A stretch of DNA of 64,000 bases from Arthrobacter sp. ISL-65 (GCF_018613795.1 NZ_JAGGPN010000006.1:1-64000), one strand, 5' to 3'. Counted from the stretch's first letter, positions 9,209-17,932 are shown. The notes: a model not told the origin generated them from the letters alone. Program-made: numbers and translations.

Positions 9209-10398
9209 CTTGGAGTGTCCCTCCTGGCCTTAGCGGTATGCTCGACGGCTTCCCGCATCCGCTTTTTCGACGCGTGGATATAGCGCTCCGTTGACGCGAA
9301 GGAAACGTGGCCCAGCAGTGCCTGGACGACGTCGGGGTCGACTCCGGCCTCGATCCACCTCGTCGCGGCAGTGTGTCGCAACATGTGCGGTCGAACAGCG
9401 AAGCCGCAGTCACGCGCCAGGCGGTCGACCATCTCCTTGGTGTTCGAGTAGCTCATGGGCCGTCCGCGTGGTTCACGGAACAAGTTGACGAAAACCGCAT
9501 CACTGTCGACCCCGTGATCGAAGCGGTCCCGCTCAAACCGGTAGTCGGAGTAGGCTTCTACCAGCCGTTCGGTGACTGGGATCGTCCGCGGATAACGTGA
9601 CTTAGCGAGTGCACCGTTCTCATTGGTCCGTCGGATCACATGCAGATGAGGCCCCGGGATCCCGCAGCCGAGCGCTTCCGAGCGTGCCAGGAAATGCAAA
9701 TCTGAACGCCTCAGCCCTAGCGCCTCGCCGACACGCATACCCGTCTCCAACAGCGCGGTGACCAGAAAGCGGTCGCGCGCGTTAGCCGCAGCCGATAACA
9801 CGGCTGCCATCTCTTCCTCCATGAGCAACTCCGGCGGCACTGTGTCCGCGCGAAACTTGAGGGTCCGTTCCTGAACCGCACGGAACTGATGCCGCTCTCC
9901 GGCATCGAATCCAGGAGGGAGAAAGCGGAGGTACTTCTGTTGTGACAGCAGGCCCGGCACGCGCGCTGCAACCCACCCGAGCCTCGCGCCGAACTTGAGG
10001 AACTCACTGGTTGTGGTCACGATCGCGTTCGCAGTTGCCTTTGATCTTAACCGTCCCGGACCGGTCGCCCCAGGCCGTCGAACAGGTTCGGTGATCAACC
10101 ACCGAAGAAACGCGTGCAGCTCTGCGAACTCTGGATCATGCCAGTCCACGCCGGACAGGTCGCAGTAGTTTAGGAAGAGCGCCACCCGCCCTGCGTAAAC
10201 ACGTTCAGTGTTGGGTGAGCGATCCGCAGCCCGTAGCGAAGCCAAATAGGCGCAGGCCTCCACGTGCAAGTTCCAGTCAGCGTCGACAAGGACCCACGCG
10301 GTCTCCGCAGAGGACGCCGCAGCCCGCTCGGCCCGGAACCGGCCATTTCCAGAAGTTTGAGCAACGTCGCTCACACCCCGAGGATAAAAGGAAGGCAC
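9205..10398 (-). CDS. Tyrosine recombinase, TnpA-like (first) subunit
   Basis: A 397-aa integrase/recombinase. The N-terminal SAM-like DNA-binding domain occupies about residues 45-145 (RSPNTERVYAGRVALFLNYC). The catalytic domain follows: Arg222 in TGMRVGEALGLRRSDL, Lys266, the HMLRH box at 338-342, His364 in LLGHVSF and Tyr373. It is the first gene of the recombinase operon. The strand start at 10398 lies only about 40 bases from the SRAP remnant, which places one end of the mobile element in that gap. Confidence 0.92.
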   Translation of the reverse strand: MPSFYPRGVSDVAQTSGNGRFRAERAAASSAETAWVLVDADWNLHVEACAYLASLRAADRSPNTERVYAGRVALFLNYCDLSGVDWHDPEFAELHAFLRWLITEPVRRPGATGPGRLRSKATANAIVTTTSEFLKFGARLGWVAARVPGLLSQQKYLRFLPPGFDAGERHQFRAVQERTLKFRADTVPPELLMEEEMAAVLSAAANARDRFLVTALLETGMRVGEALGLRRSDLHFLARSEALGCGIPGPHLHVIRRTNENGALAKSRYPRTIPVTERLVEAYSDYRFERDRFDHGVDSDAVFVNLFREPRGRPMSYSNTKEMVDRLARDCGFAVRPHMLRHTAATRWIEAGVDPDVVQALLGHVSFASTERYIHASKKRMREAVEHTAKARRDTPR

Positions 10399-10437
10399 GG
10401 TCGTATGTCGGCGCCACGCCCACGTGACTCACCTTCG

Positions 10438-10656
10438 GGCTACCCCCAGATAAGCCACGTCCATGACCGGTCCCCGGTGATCATCCCGCGGGACCGTTTC
10501 GCCGAATGGCTGGACCCGGATCTGACCGACAAGGATGAGATCCAGCACCTGCTCGATTCCCTGCCGGAACCGACCCTGACACCACGGGTGGTCAGTTCCC
10601 GGGTGAACAGCGTCCGGAACAACGGGCCCGAACTGATCGAACCCGCCTCAGAATAG
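10438..10656 (+). pseudogene. SOS-response-associated peptidase (SRAP/HMCES) C-terminal remnant
   Basis: In-frame codons give HVHDRSPVIIPRDRFAEWL, then LDSLPEPTLTPRVVSSRVNS and VRNNGPELIEP before the stop at 10656, which is the conserved C-terminal portion of SRAP proteins (E. coli YedK, human HMCES). These proteins form a protective thiazolidine crosslink with abasic sites through Cys2. The catalytic N-terminus (the M-C-G-R start) is absent, so the fragment cannot be active. Loss of the front half at the transposon boundary implies that insertion disrupted the gene. Confidence 0.8.
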
Positions 10657-10684
10657 GCGGCGCGGCGTCGGAGCACCACACAGC

Positions 10685-10725
10685 GAAGCCTCCGGAAAGA
10701 CTGATCCTTCCGGAGGCTTCATTTT
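10685..10725. terminator. Rho-independent terminator between SRAP remnant and tRNA-Leu
   Basis: GAAGCCTCCGGAA (10685-10697) pairs perfectly with 10708-10720 across a 10-base loop and is followed by ATTTTG. It sits after the SRAP stop on the plus strand and directly beyond the 3' end of the tRNA gene on the minus strand, so it can serve either. Confidence 0.75.
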
Positions 10726-10726
10726 G

Positions 10727-10809
10727 TGCGCAGAGGGGGACTTGAACCCCCACCCCCTTTCGAGGACTAGCACCTCAAGCTAGCGCGTCTGCCATTCCGC
10801 CACCCGCGC
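10727..10809 (-). tRNA. tRNA-Leu (anticodon GAG)
   Basis: On the minus strand the sequence folds as a class II tRNA: acceptor stem GCGCGGG pairs with UCUGCGC, the anticodon stem CUAGC/GCUAG encloses the loop UUGAGGU (anticodon GAG, reading CUC/CUU), there is a long variable arm, and a T-arm containing GUUCAAGUC. Discriminator base A; CCA is not encoded. tRNA genes are common integration sites, and the transposon-truncated SRAP fragment lies right beside it. Confidence 0.95.
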
Positions 10810-10961
10810 AGGTGAGTGCAAGAGAATCAGCTTCCGCTTTTCCCAGCAGCAGCGACAAAGAACCCTAGCACAAGGCTCCCCGGCCCCCAGTGCCGGCAAG
10901 CCTGCAACGGGCGGCGATTGGCTGGTGGCCGCGGGAGAGCGGACACCCGGGTATCCGCGGG

Positions 10962-11789
10962 TCAGTTTTGCGCTACCGGTCCAGCGGTTTCCGGGCGCTG
11001 ATTAGGCTGATTGGCTTTGCCTGGCTTGCGGCCGCGTTGCCGGCCGGCCCGCCAGCCGGGCACGGCTTCATCCAGGGTCCTGCTCTTGGCTGGGTCGAGC
11101 GCGCCGCGGTGTGCCTTTTGGCGCTGGGAATGGAGCCAGACCCCGAGATCGTGTTCCTCCCCGGTCACCGAGAACTTGTGCAGGGGCCAGTCATTCCCGG
11201 CAGCGAGGTATGCCTTCAGGGCGGTGAGCCTGTCCTGCCACCTGGCCTCATCAGCAGCTAGCCGGGGAAGGCGCCGCCAGTCCGGCAGCACATCCAGTCC
11301 TTGCCGTAGGGCTGGGGCGAGTGTGCCGGCTGCGGCGTCATGGCGGCGCCGTTCCAGCCACGAAGCGAGCGTCCGCTCCGCACGGTTGGTCGAGGTGCGG
11401 GAGGGGTAGCGGCCCGTTTCCTGGACCATGGCCACGAGCTCACGCAGCCGCGCCAACCCCTGATGACTCACCCGGGGCGGTGCCTGGCGGCTGGCTTGCT
11501 CGTGGTCGGCCTGCAGGTCGGGGTCCGCGGCCAGGGCCAGGGCCAGGTGGTATCCGACCATTGAGGTCGGAGCGCCGGTGAGCGCGGCGATCCGGGAGCG
11601 GGTCAGCCCGCCCCGATACATCAGCACCCACTCCGCGTTCGGAGCCGCACCATGCCTGGCCACGAAACCATCCTGCCACCGCACTCCGGGCGTGCGCGGT
11701 TTCTGCTGGTTTCTAGCTGATGGTCCTGATGACGATCGCCGGGGAAGCCTCGAGGATCTGCGCCCGCGCGGCAGCCAGCGCTTCCTCAT
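10962..11789 (-). CDS. Helicase-associated-domain (HA) protein
   Basis: Up to 275 aa, with two copies of the helicase-associated (HA) repeat. The first is near residues 115-175, ending LPDWRR. The second is near 187-258 with RLTALKAYLAAGNDWPL, LGVWLHSQRQ and LDEAVPGWRAG. Between the N-terminus and the first repeat is an HTH-like segment LTRSRIAALTGAPTSMVGYH. Such repeat-only proteins without a helicase motor are frequent in Arthrobacter; their role is not established. The first 35 residues are basic and low complexity, so an internal GTG at 11684 is a plausible alternative start. Confidence 0.75.
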   Translation of the reverse strand: MRKRWLPRGRRSSRLPRRSSSGPSARNQQKPRTPGVRWQDGFVARHGAAPNAEWVLMYRGGLTRSRIAALTGAPTSMVGYHLALALAADPDLQADHEQASRQAPPRVSHQGLARLRELVAMVQETGRYPSRTSTNRAERTLASWLERRRHDAAAGTLAPALRQGLDVLPDWRRLPRLAADEARWQDRLTALKAYLAAGNDWPLHKFSVTGEEHDLGVWLHSQRQKAHRGALDPAKSRTLDEAVPGWRAGRQRGRKPGKANQPNQRPETAGPVAQN

Positions 11790-11965
11790 AGGTATCGCCG
11801 GTACCGGTGGTGCGGGACAACGCAGCTAGCCATGCAGTGTGGGCCGGTGAAACCGAAAGTTGGCCCAGAGGCGCATATCTTGCCGCGCCGCTGGTGGCCT
11901 ATGAGAATCGGCGGGTGCACCATGGGACCAGCAACCCAATGGATTCCCAGAAGGAAGAGGTTGTC

Positions 11966-12934
11966 ATGACAAGAGAAGGCGGACCGCACAGCCGCTCGGG
12001 CAGCCGCATAATGCAAGCGTTTAAAAGGGCCAGGACGAGCAGCTTTGCCATTGTCCTCGGAGTCTTCCTGGCTGTCATCGCCGGCGGGTGCAATCCACCA
12101 AGCGCGTCGCCACCAAGCGCGTCGCCACCAAGCGCGTCGCCCCCAAACGGGTCGCCGGCAAGTGCCTCTCCCGCAAGTGCGTCGCCCCCTAGCGGGTCGC
12201 CGGCAAGCGCCTCGCCCACAAGTGCGTCGCCCCCAGGCAACGCGCCCGTTGTTTCTGGCACCGCCGACCCCTTCCAGACGCAACAGAAAGCAATCGATTC
12301 GCTGGCTCTGGAGCAGTCAATCGAGTTCGTCAACAGCAAACTTGGTGTGCCGCAAGAGTCCCACCCTCTTTGCTCGAAGATTTCCTCCTGCAGACAGGAC
12401 ACCTCGGGGGAACCGCTGCTGAACATATACCGCGACGAGCACTACACCGTGCGGGCGGTATTCGACGCCAACAGCTTGAAATTCTTCGCGGTCACCATGG
12501 AGTCCGACCAGTTCAAGCCGCACATCCGATGGCTTTACGATCTCGGATCACTTGGAGAATTCACCTACAAGGAGGCCTCCGCGGCAGATGGGATAGAACC
12601 CACCGCAGCGATGATTCATCTGGGAAACCGGTCGTCGTCCTACGCGGAGATCGTTTCCGTCGGGGCCCCTGGGCACTACCAAGGACTCATGCTGGGTTCG
12701 GCCCCCGATGGTTTCGGGAACCTGCCGTGGGACAGCAAAGGAGCAGAAGCGCTCAACGCCAAACAGATCTCCTCAAGCGACCAGCAGGCCCGGCTCGCGG
12801 CGGCTAGTTCCTTCCGCGCAGGCTCCGTACCGAACACCATCGGACTGTTCCTGGACGACGGCGGCACCATAAGTAAACTCCTGCACGACCCGCAAAACGC
12901 GATCGCCATCCTCCATGCGGGCACCAACCTGTGA
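11966..12934 (+). CDS. Secreted lipoprotein with Ser/Pro/Ala repeat linker
   Basis: A 322-aa protein starting at ATG 11966 behind AAGGAAGAGG. Residues 1-32 form a signal peptide (basic start, hydrophobic SSFAIVLGVFLAVIA core) ending in AGGC, a lipoprotein-type cleavage site. Next comes a flexible linker of SPPSA/SPASA repeats (about residues 44-90). The C-terminal globular part has SIEFVNSKLGVPQES, YRDEHYTVRAVFDAN and RAGSVPNTIGLF. That C-terminal pattern resembles the ETEC_3214 family, whose function is unknown; I rate that match as tentative. Confidence 0.75.
   Translation: MTREGGPHSRSGSRIMQAFKRARTSSFAIVLGVFLAVIAGGCNPPSASPPSASPPSASPPNGSPASASPASASPPSGSPASASPTSASPPGNAPVVSGTADPFQTQQKAIDSLALEQSIEFVNSKLGVPQESHPLCSKISSCRQDTSGEPLLNIYRDEHYTVRAVFDANSLKFFAVTMESDQFKPHIRWLYDLGSLGEFTYKEASAADGIEPTAAMIHLGNRSSSYAEIVSVGAPGHYQGLMLGSAPDGFGNLPWDSKGAEALNAKQISSSDQQARLAAASSFRAGSVPNTIGLFLDDGGTISKLLHDPQNAIAILHAGTNL
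12095..12236 (+). repeat. 15-bp tandem repeat encoding the lipoprotein linker
   Basis: The unit CCACCAAGCGCGTCG repeats exactly three times from 12095, followed by about six degenerate copies (variants with AACGGG, AGTGCC, GGCAAG). It encodes the five-residue SPPSA/SPASA linker of the lipoprotein. The unit is a multiple of three, so copy-number change alters linker length without breaking the frame. Confidence 0.85.
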
Positions 12935-13192
12935 CCGTGCCCCCGGCGCCGAGTCCTGGCTCATCATCGGTGTCGGAAGTTAGCCAGCTGTCCACGTCTA
13001 TTGCGCGCGCCTCGCCGCCGCAGCGCACCCGGGAACACTACTTCGGAACCTGTGGCCGCGGAGGTCGGACGATGTCTTCCGGAAATAGCTCGGGACGTAC
13101 GCGCCTATAGGTGAGAGGGTGACGGAAAGACCTGCCGGACCAGGCGACGTCGGCCGAGGCCTCGACCACGACCGGTTCGATCAGCGTTAGCC

Positions 13193-13429
13193 TCACGGGG
13201 CCCAGACGACGTCCAGGACGTCTTTGTGTTTTAGCTTTAACCAGATCCTGCCCGCCTCGTACGGCTGGGCGGCGCCCTTGAATACCAGACCTTCGATTCC
13301 CGTGGCGGGCAGATCCCGCAGCCAGGTCTTAGCCAGTTCCATGTCGCTGGTCGTGGGAGAGAGGTTCAACGGCGCGGCCCAGTCCCGGCCAAGTTCCTCG
13401 AGCAGCTCACGGCGCCCGGTAAACGGCAA
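13193..13429 (-). pseudogene. ATP-dependent DNA ligase fragment
   Basis: The 78-residue frame reads PFTGRRELLEELG, then APLNLSPTTSDMELAKTWL, GIEGLVFKGAAQPYEAG and WLKLKHKDVLDVVW. This matches the C-terminal end of the adenylation domain of actinobacterial ATP-dependent ligases, including the GIEGLVFK and K-K-K-H strands near the nucleotide pocket. The active-site lysine motif (E-x-K-x-D-G) and the OB-fold domain are missing on either side, so it is a non-functional remnant. Confidence 0.75.
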
Positions 13430-13533
13430 GTCAACGGCTCCTGTTCCTTCGGCTCAATCACCGCTGCGGGGGCGGGGCGACCGGCACCCGTTGCCGGCTT
13501 GCGCCGCCGGATGAACCAGCTCCGCAGACCCAT
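13366..13533 (-). other. Possible start of a lost gene (short ORF with good RBS)
   Basis: ATG 13533 follows GAAGGGAAGG at good spacing and opens MGLRSWFIRRRKPATGAG, but after about 35 residues the frame runs into sequence that codes for the ligase fragment in another frame. It is probably the beginning of an unrelated gene fused by deletion to ligase debris. The remaining DNA up to 13827 shows nothing I can identify. Confidence 0.3.
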
Positions 13534-13827
13534 AGGCCTTCCCTTCGTATCAACACTCCAATGACAGTCCAGGGCAAAGCAGAGGGCTGCAACCGGTGCC
13601 GAATGCGGCCCCCTGCCCTGGGGCGTAAACATCCTGCTGTTTACGCATTCGAGCATGCCACACGGGTAAGTGATGGTGCGTGCTCGCAGGGCTCGCACCC
13701 GTTTGGGCGTCCGCTGGCGCGGCCGGCTGTTGGGTCCAGGGCGCCCCGTCGCAGAGCTCCTTCACGCCCTGGCCCTGTTTGTCTACGACGATGCTCCTAT
13801 AGGCGTCAAATCACCGTGTTGGTCTCC

Positions 13828-14200
13828 GCCGAAAGGGGCTACCGGGTCAATATGCTCTGGCCACGCGGCTGGTGAACGAACTCGTCGAAGCCGCCGACGA
13901 GAAGTCCTGGCCAAGACCATCGCTCGCTACCGGCCCGGGTGGACCTGCTGTGCATCGACGAGCTCGGATATATGGAACTGGACCGCCGCGGCGCGGAACT
14001 GCTCTTCCAGGTCCTCACGGAAAGAGAGGAAAAAATTCCATCGCCATCGCGTCCAACGAATCGCTCTCCGGTTGGACCAAGACCTTCACCGATCCACGCC
14101 TCTGCGCCGCGATCGTGGACCGGCTCAAGTTCAATGGCACCATCATCGAAACCGGCACCGACTCCTACCTGCTCGCCCACAGCTTCGCGCTAAAGGGGCA
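13828..14200 (+). pseudogene. IS21-family helper ATPase (istB) remnant
   Basis: Frame-broken pieces read RLVNELVEAADEK, DLLCIDELGYMELDRRGAEL, LFQVLTEREEK, IAIASNESLSGWTKTFTDPR and LCAAIVDRLKFNGTIIETGT in order. This is the C-terminal two thirds of an IstB-type AAA+ helper of IS21 transposons, including the Walker B LLCIDELG. At least three frame changes are needed and the Walker A part is gone. No istA is present. The remnant stops at the end of merA. Confidence 0.8.
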
Positions 14201-14206
14201 TGTAGA

Positions 14207-15652
14207 TCAGGCAGCGCAGCAGGAGAGTTTGGAGACGTCGGTGTTGAATGATTGCGCGGCAATTTTGATGCCTTCGGCCATGGTCAGGTACGGGCTCCAG
14301 AGGTTCGCGACCTGGTCGACGGTCATGCCGGCCTCAAGGATGTAGACCCCGGCTGCGGCGATGTCGCCGGCTTCCTTGCCGACGGCGGTGATACCGAGGA
14401 TTCTTCCGGTATCGGCGTCGGCGACGATCTTGATGAAGCCCCGGGTATCGCGGTTCACCAGTGCGCGGGGAACGTATTCCAGCGGCAGGACGCGGCAGGT
14501 GCAGTGGATGCCCGATTGGTTGGCTTGCTTGTCGGTCATCCCCACAGCCGCCAGGGCGGGCCCGGTAAATGTGACCCTGGGCAGGTGCCGGTAGTCCACC
14601 TCACGGCCGGCACCGTTAAAAGCGTTCTCCACCATCAGGGTGCCATGGGCGGCAGCGACGTATACGAACTCACGATGACCGGTCGCGTCACCGGCACCCC
14701 AGATCCTGGGGTTGGTGCTGACGAGTGTGTCCTGGACCAGTATCTCGCCGCGGTCCCCGGTTCTGACGCCGACGGCGTCCAGGTTCAGTTCCCCGGTCAC
14801 CGGCCGCCTCCCGGTGGCGATGAGCACCCGCGCGGCACGGAATTCCTCCTGCCCTCCGGACACTGCAGCGGTGGCGATCACCTCCCGGTTGGCGGGATCG
14901 GTGCGGATGGAGGACACGGTTGCTTTGCGGACGACCCGGATTCCCTCATCATCGAATACGCCCATCAGCGCGCGGGCAGCTTCCGGCTCCTCAGCCGAGG
15001 CCAGCCTGGAGCGGACTAGCATGGTCACCTTCGTTCCCAGCCGGGCGAAGAGTTGGGCCTGTTCCAGCGCCACGTACCCGCCGCCGAGAACCAGCATCGA
15101 TTCGGGCACCTCGTCCAGCTCCATAGCACTGGTGGAGGTCAGGTAGTCCACGTCTGCCAGTCCTTGGATGGGCGGGACCCAGGGGGCTGAACCTGTGGCC
15201 ACCAGATAGTGCCCGGCACTCACCCTCCCGCTGGAACCTTCGAGACTGGTGATCTCCAGGACCGGTTCGGCGGCGGTGCCGGCGAACACGGCCGTGGCCT
15301 GCCGGATCTCCCAGCCATAGTCAGCGGCCAGATCCACGTACTTTTCCGCGCGCATGCTCTCAACCAGGGACCGCTTGGCCTCGATCAGTTCAGCAATCTG
15401 AGCCGGCGCGGCGGACGTGCTGATGCCGGCAAAACGCCCGGACGCGTCCAGGGCCACATGCCGTGCCTCAGCCGCTGCCAGCAGAGCCTTGGAAGGAATG
15501 CAGCCGGTATTCACACATGTCCCGCCGACAGTGCCTCGTTCGATCATCAGCACCCGATTGCCCAGGTTCGTGGCCCGTATCGCCGCGGCGAACGCACCGC
15601 CTCCGGAGCCAATGACGGCCAGATCATAATCAAAACGCGATGCCCTGGTCAT
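14207..15652 (-). CDS. merA: Mercuric reductase
   Basis: A 481-aa FAD/NAD(P)-dependent disulfide oxidoreductase that reduces Hg(II) to volatile Hg(0). Visible features are the FAD-binding GSGGGAFAAAIRATNLG, the redox pair GGTCVNTGC (Cys46/Cys51), the NADP-binding LVLGGGYVALEQAQLFARLG, and the C-terminal vicinal cysteines SCCAA (478-479) that hand Hg(II) to the active site. The N-terminal heavy-metal-associated domain of longer MerA proteins is absent. ATG 15652 is chosen because AGGAGAGG precedes it and the residues upstream of it are not conserved. It is divergent from merR; no merT, merP or merB is present. Confidence 0.93.
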   Translation of the reverse strand: MTRASRFDYDLAVIGSGGGAFAAAIRATNLGNRVLMIERGTVGGTCVNTGCIPSKALLAAAEARHVALDASGRFAGISTSAAPAQIAELIEAKRSLVESMRAEKYVDLAADYGWEIRQATAVFAGTAAEPVLEITSLEGSSGRVSAGHYLVATGSAPWVPPIQGLADVDYLTSTSAMELDEVPESMLVLGGGYVALEQAQLFARLGTKVTMLVRSRLASAEEPEAARALMGVFDDEGIRVVRKATVSSIRTDPANREVIATAAVSGGQEEFRAARVLIATGRRPVTGELNLDAVGVRTGDRGEILVQDTLVSTNPRIWGAGDATGHREFVYVAAAHGTLMVENAFNGAGREVDYRHLPRVTFTGPALAAVGMTDKQANQSGIHCTCRVLPLEYVPRALVNRDTRGFIKIVADADTGRILGITAVGKEAGDIAAAGVYILEAGMTVDQVANLWSPYLTMAEGIKIAAQSFNTDVSKLSCCAA

Positions 15653-15755
15653 GAAACCTCTCCTAGTCCTCAGCACGCCGGTTCCAGGTTCCCGGAACCG
15701 TCCCGGCCACTTCGACCCACCCTCAACCAGGGGCAGATGCCTGCCTCTCATTCTC

Positions 15756-15779
15756 GACCTTCCCCTATACTGGAAGGTC
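15756..15779. promoter_or_regulatory. MerR operator and divergent mer promoter
   Basis: GACCTTCC-N8-GGAAGGTC is a perfect dyad in the merA-merR gap. Read toward merA it lies inside a promoter with TTGACC as -35 and a GAGAAT-like -10, separated by a long spacer of about 19 bases. That is the over-wound spacing that MerR activators correct by twisting DNA on metal binding. Confidence 0.8.
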
Positions 15780-15816
15780 AAGGCGGGCAGGACCGCTCTC
15801 CCGCCGACGGAGGTTC

Positions 15817-16209
15817 ATGATGCGCATAGGTGAGGCAGCGGCAGCTGCCGGCATGACAGCGAAGACGCTGCGTTTCTATGAGGACAGCGGCCTCCTACCC
15901 GAAGCAAATCGCTCCAGCAACGGATACCGGCACTACAACCATGAATCCGTGACCAGGCTTGAATTCATCCGCCGCGGCCGTGCAGCAGGCCTAACCCTGG
16001 CACAGATCCGGGAGATTCTGGCCCTCAGAGACGCCGGAGAAGCTCCATGCACCCACGTGCAAGAGCTGCTCGAAGTGCAGCTGGCCGCCCTTGATCAACA
16101 GATTGCCGAGTTGACCGCGCTCCGATCCTCCGTCGCCGCGCTCCGGGCCACCGCCACAGCCCAACCCCCCGCGAGCTGCGACCCCGCACGCATCTGCAGC
16201 TACCTCTGA
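15817..16209 (+). CDS. merR: Mercury-responsive MerR regulator
   Basis: A 130-aa MerR-family sensor. The winged-helix domain is at residues 3-70 (RIGEAAAAAGMTAKTLRFYE, then GYRHY), followed by the dimerisation helix. Cys78 (APCTHV), Cys121 and Cys127 (SCDPARIC) sit in the positions expected for the three Hg(II)-binding cysteines of MerR. Divergent from merA across the dyad operator, it should repress and activate merA and control its own expression. A start one codon later (second ATG) is equally possible. Confidence 0.92.
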   Translation: MMRIGEAAAAAGMTAKTLRFYEDSGLLPEANRSSNGYRHYNHESVTRLEFIRRGRAAGLTLAQIREILALRDAGEAPCTHVQELLEVQLAALDQQIAELTALRSSVAALRATATAQPPASCDPARICSYL

Positions 16210-16398
16210 CAGCCACCTCCACTGAACGGCCCGGGAATCTTTAGTGCCCGGCCAGACATCGAGGCTATGGCTACCTCCTAAAACTGTTTCAGGCCCTTGG
16301 CTGGAACTGGTGGGTACCATTCTGGCCGTCCTAGTGGGCTCCCATTACGTTGACACAATCAATGAGCGGTGGAGGGGAGCGGCTGGCGTGTCCAGCGG

Positions 16399-17424
16399 TT
16401 AGGTGAATGGTCTGATCAGAGTCCATCCGGGGTCGTGGGTGTGGTTTACTTCGATTTCGGGTCGGGTTTCAGCGAAGCGGTCGATCATGTCCCGACCGTT
16501 CTGGTCTTCCGAGTCGGTGTAGTAGTGCAGGATACGCCGGCCGTTTAATGTCTGGGTCGCGACGAGCAAACCTCGGGGTCCGAGGGCTGCCCTCAGGTCC
16601 TCTTCGAGTTGGTGCAGGTCTATCGCTTCGTCGTAGTCCGGTAGCCCGTCGGGGCGCGTCTGGGGATAACCGATCTGGATGGCCGTGTGCAGGTCCAGCA
16701 GGGGATGGTCGATCCACCGCAGGGGACGCAGGGCTCTGATGATGGTGCGCGGTCCAGGGGATATTCCGGCGTCCTTGAGTGTCCAGCCGGTGTACGCGTG
16801 CCGGGCGGTCATGGCTTCGATGATCTCGGGAAGGGCTGTCGCCGGCAGGCTGTCCGGGCGTTCGGTCTCGGCGGCGGTGATGCTGCCGATCCATCGTTGG
16901 ACGTCGTCTTCTCCGAGCAGCCAGTCCAGCAGCATCGACGCGACTTGGTGCTGGTAGCCGGGGGTCAGCCGGGTGAAGACTGGGTGGTGGAGGCGGACTT
17001 TGGCCTGGGCCCGTTCCTCGTCCAGGGTCACTGAGACCCGACTCAGGCCAAGGTGGATGGATGTCCCGGCAACCTCGAGGGTGACGGCGAGCATGCCGGG
17101 TTGCCGCCGTCTGGCTCCAGTGAATTCCCACGTCGGCGTGGGCGGGGGAGCGGCCCGCCGCCACCGTTCGGCCAGGACCCGCAGTCCGGGGTCCCCGCCG
17201 CCTGAGACGCAGAACTGGTGCCGTGCATGGATGCCCGGTCCGGTCTCCCAGCCGAGCCTCGGGCCGATCGCTTTGACCATGGCATCGAGGGTGTCCGGAA
17301 GGTCCCGGTATTCACCTGTCGTGACGGCGCCACTGAGGTGCCCGGCACCTTCTGATGACCACCACCGCCAGAACGCGGAAATGGCGCGCGTCTGAACCGT
17401 AGCGTTGTCCTGTTGAATGCTCAC
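16399..17424 (-). CDS. DUF695-domain protein
   Basis: A 341-aa protein, probably cytoplasmic. The N-terminal half begins ISAFWRWWSSEGAGHL, then DTLDAMVKAIGPRLGWETGPG and LRVLAERWRRAAP. The C-terminal part, about residues 265-341 with DLHQLEEDLRAALGPRGLLV, RRILHYYTDSEDQNG and PGWTLIRPFT, matches the DUF695 family, for which no function is known. It is flanked by the mer locus and an IS110 remnant, and is codon-wise similar to neighbouring genes. Confidence 0.8.
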   Translation of the reverse strand: MSIQQDNATVQTRAISAFWRWWSSEGAGHLSGAVTTGEYRDLPDTLDAMVKAIGPRLGWETGPGIHARHQFCVSGGGDPGLRVLAERWRRAAPPPTPTWEFTGARRRQPGMLAVTLEVAGTSIHLGLSRVSVTLDEERAQAKVRLHHPVFTRLTPGYQHQVASMLLDWLLGEDDVQRWIGSITAAETERPDSLPATALPEIIEAMTARHAYTGWTLKDAGISPGPRTIIRALRPLRWIDHPLLDLHTAIQIGYPQTRPDGLPDYDEAIDLHQLEEDLRAALGPRGLLVATQTLNGRRILHYYTDSEDQNGRDMIDRFAETRPEIEVNHTHDPGWTLIRPFT

Positions 17425-17778
17425 TGTGGCCTCCAGTCGTCCCGGCCACAGTAGTGGCAGCTCGCCGCGGGCTTTGGGTTTTAGCCGGTCCCGTGGACTA
17501 GTTGCCGGGACCGGCTTTCTGGACGGGATTCGCGGCCTCCGTCGACCAGATAGCCAGAGACTGCCAGTGCCTGCTTAGGAAAAAAGCACGTTTCCTGAGC
17601 CTTCGCAAGGCCCCCTCCCCTCACAAGAGTCCCCCAAGGGCGGTTCAGGGTCGGAACTGGATCATCATGCGGGCCTGGACCAAGCCGCAACCATCGCGCC
17701 GGTATGGGGACCCCTCGCTGTGCTCGGGAGTTTACACCGCCCCACAGGGTGGGGGCGTCGGCCGTTAAAACTAGATTT

Positions 17779-17932
17779 TGGTTGACCGTTCGGTCAGCCA
17801 TTGACGGTAGTTCTTGGCGAGGGTGTCGTTCCCGGAGGAGGCCGCGTTCCAGGAGGGAAATCTTGGAGCGCCGTTGGCCCGGTTCAAGGGCTGCGGTCGT
17901 GATGGTCAACCCGAGTTTGGTGCGCATGTGAG
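17779..17932 (-). pseudogene. IS110-type transposase 3' remnant
   Basis: The minus strand encodes TKLGLTITTAALEPGQ, SKISLLERGLL and a degraded MADRTVNQN end, which corresponds closely to the last about 50 residues of the intact IS110-type transposase at 21759-23012 (TTLGCTITTAASELGQ, SKVSLLERGLL). The nucleotide match is good but clearly imperfect, so it derives from a related element, not the same copy. Nothing of the catalytic region remains. The rest of 17425-18171 shows no gene I can support. Confidence 0.8.

Larger units (their letters stand above)
6132..10437. mobile_element. Tn554-type three-recombinase transposon (minimum extent)
   Basis: Two tyrosine recombinases and a coiled-coil TnpC-like protein form one operon read leftward (10398 to 6132) with four-base overlaps, the defining arrangement of Tn554-type elements. 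The right edge lies between 10399 and about 10437, where the coding sequence of an SRAP gene resumes mid-protein. The left edge is not located: the missing N-terminal part of SRAP is not found to the left, so the element may carry cargo or the junction may have been deleted. Confidence 0.7.

Noticed and set aside
12095..12236. Possible CRISPR-like repeat
   Set aside because: The 15-bp unit is continuous, codes in frame for the lipoprotein linker and has no spacers.
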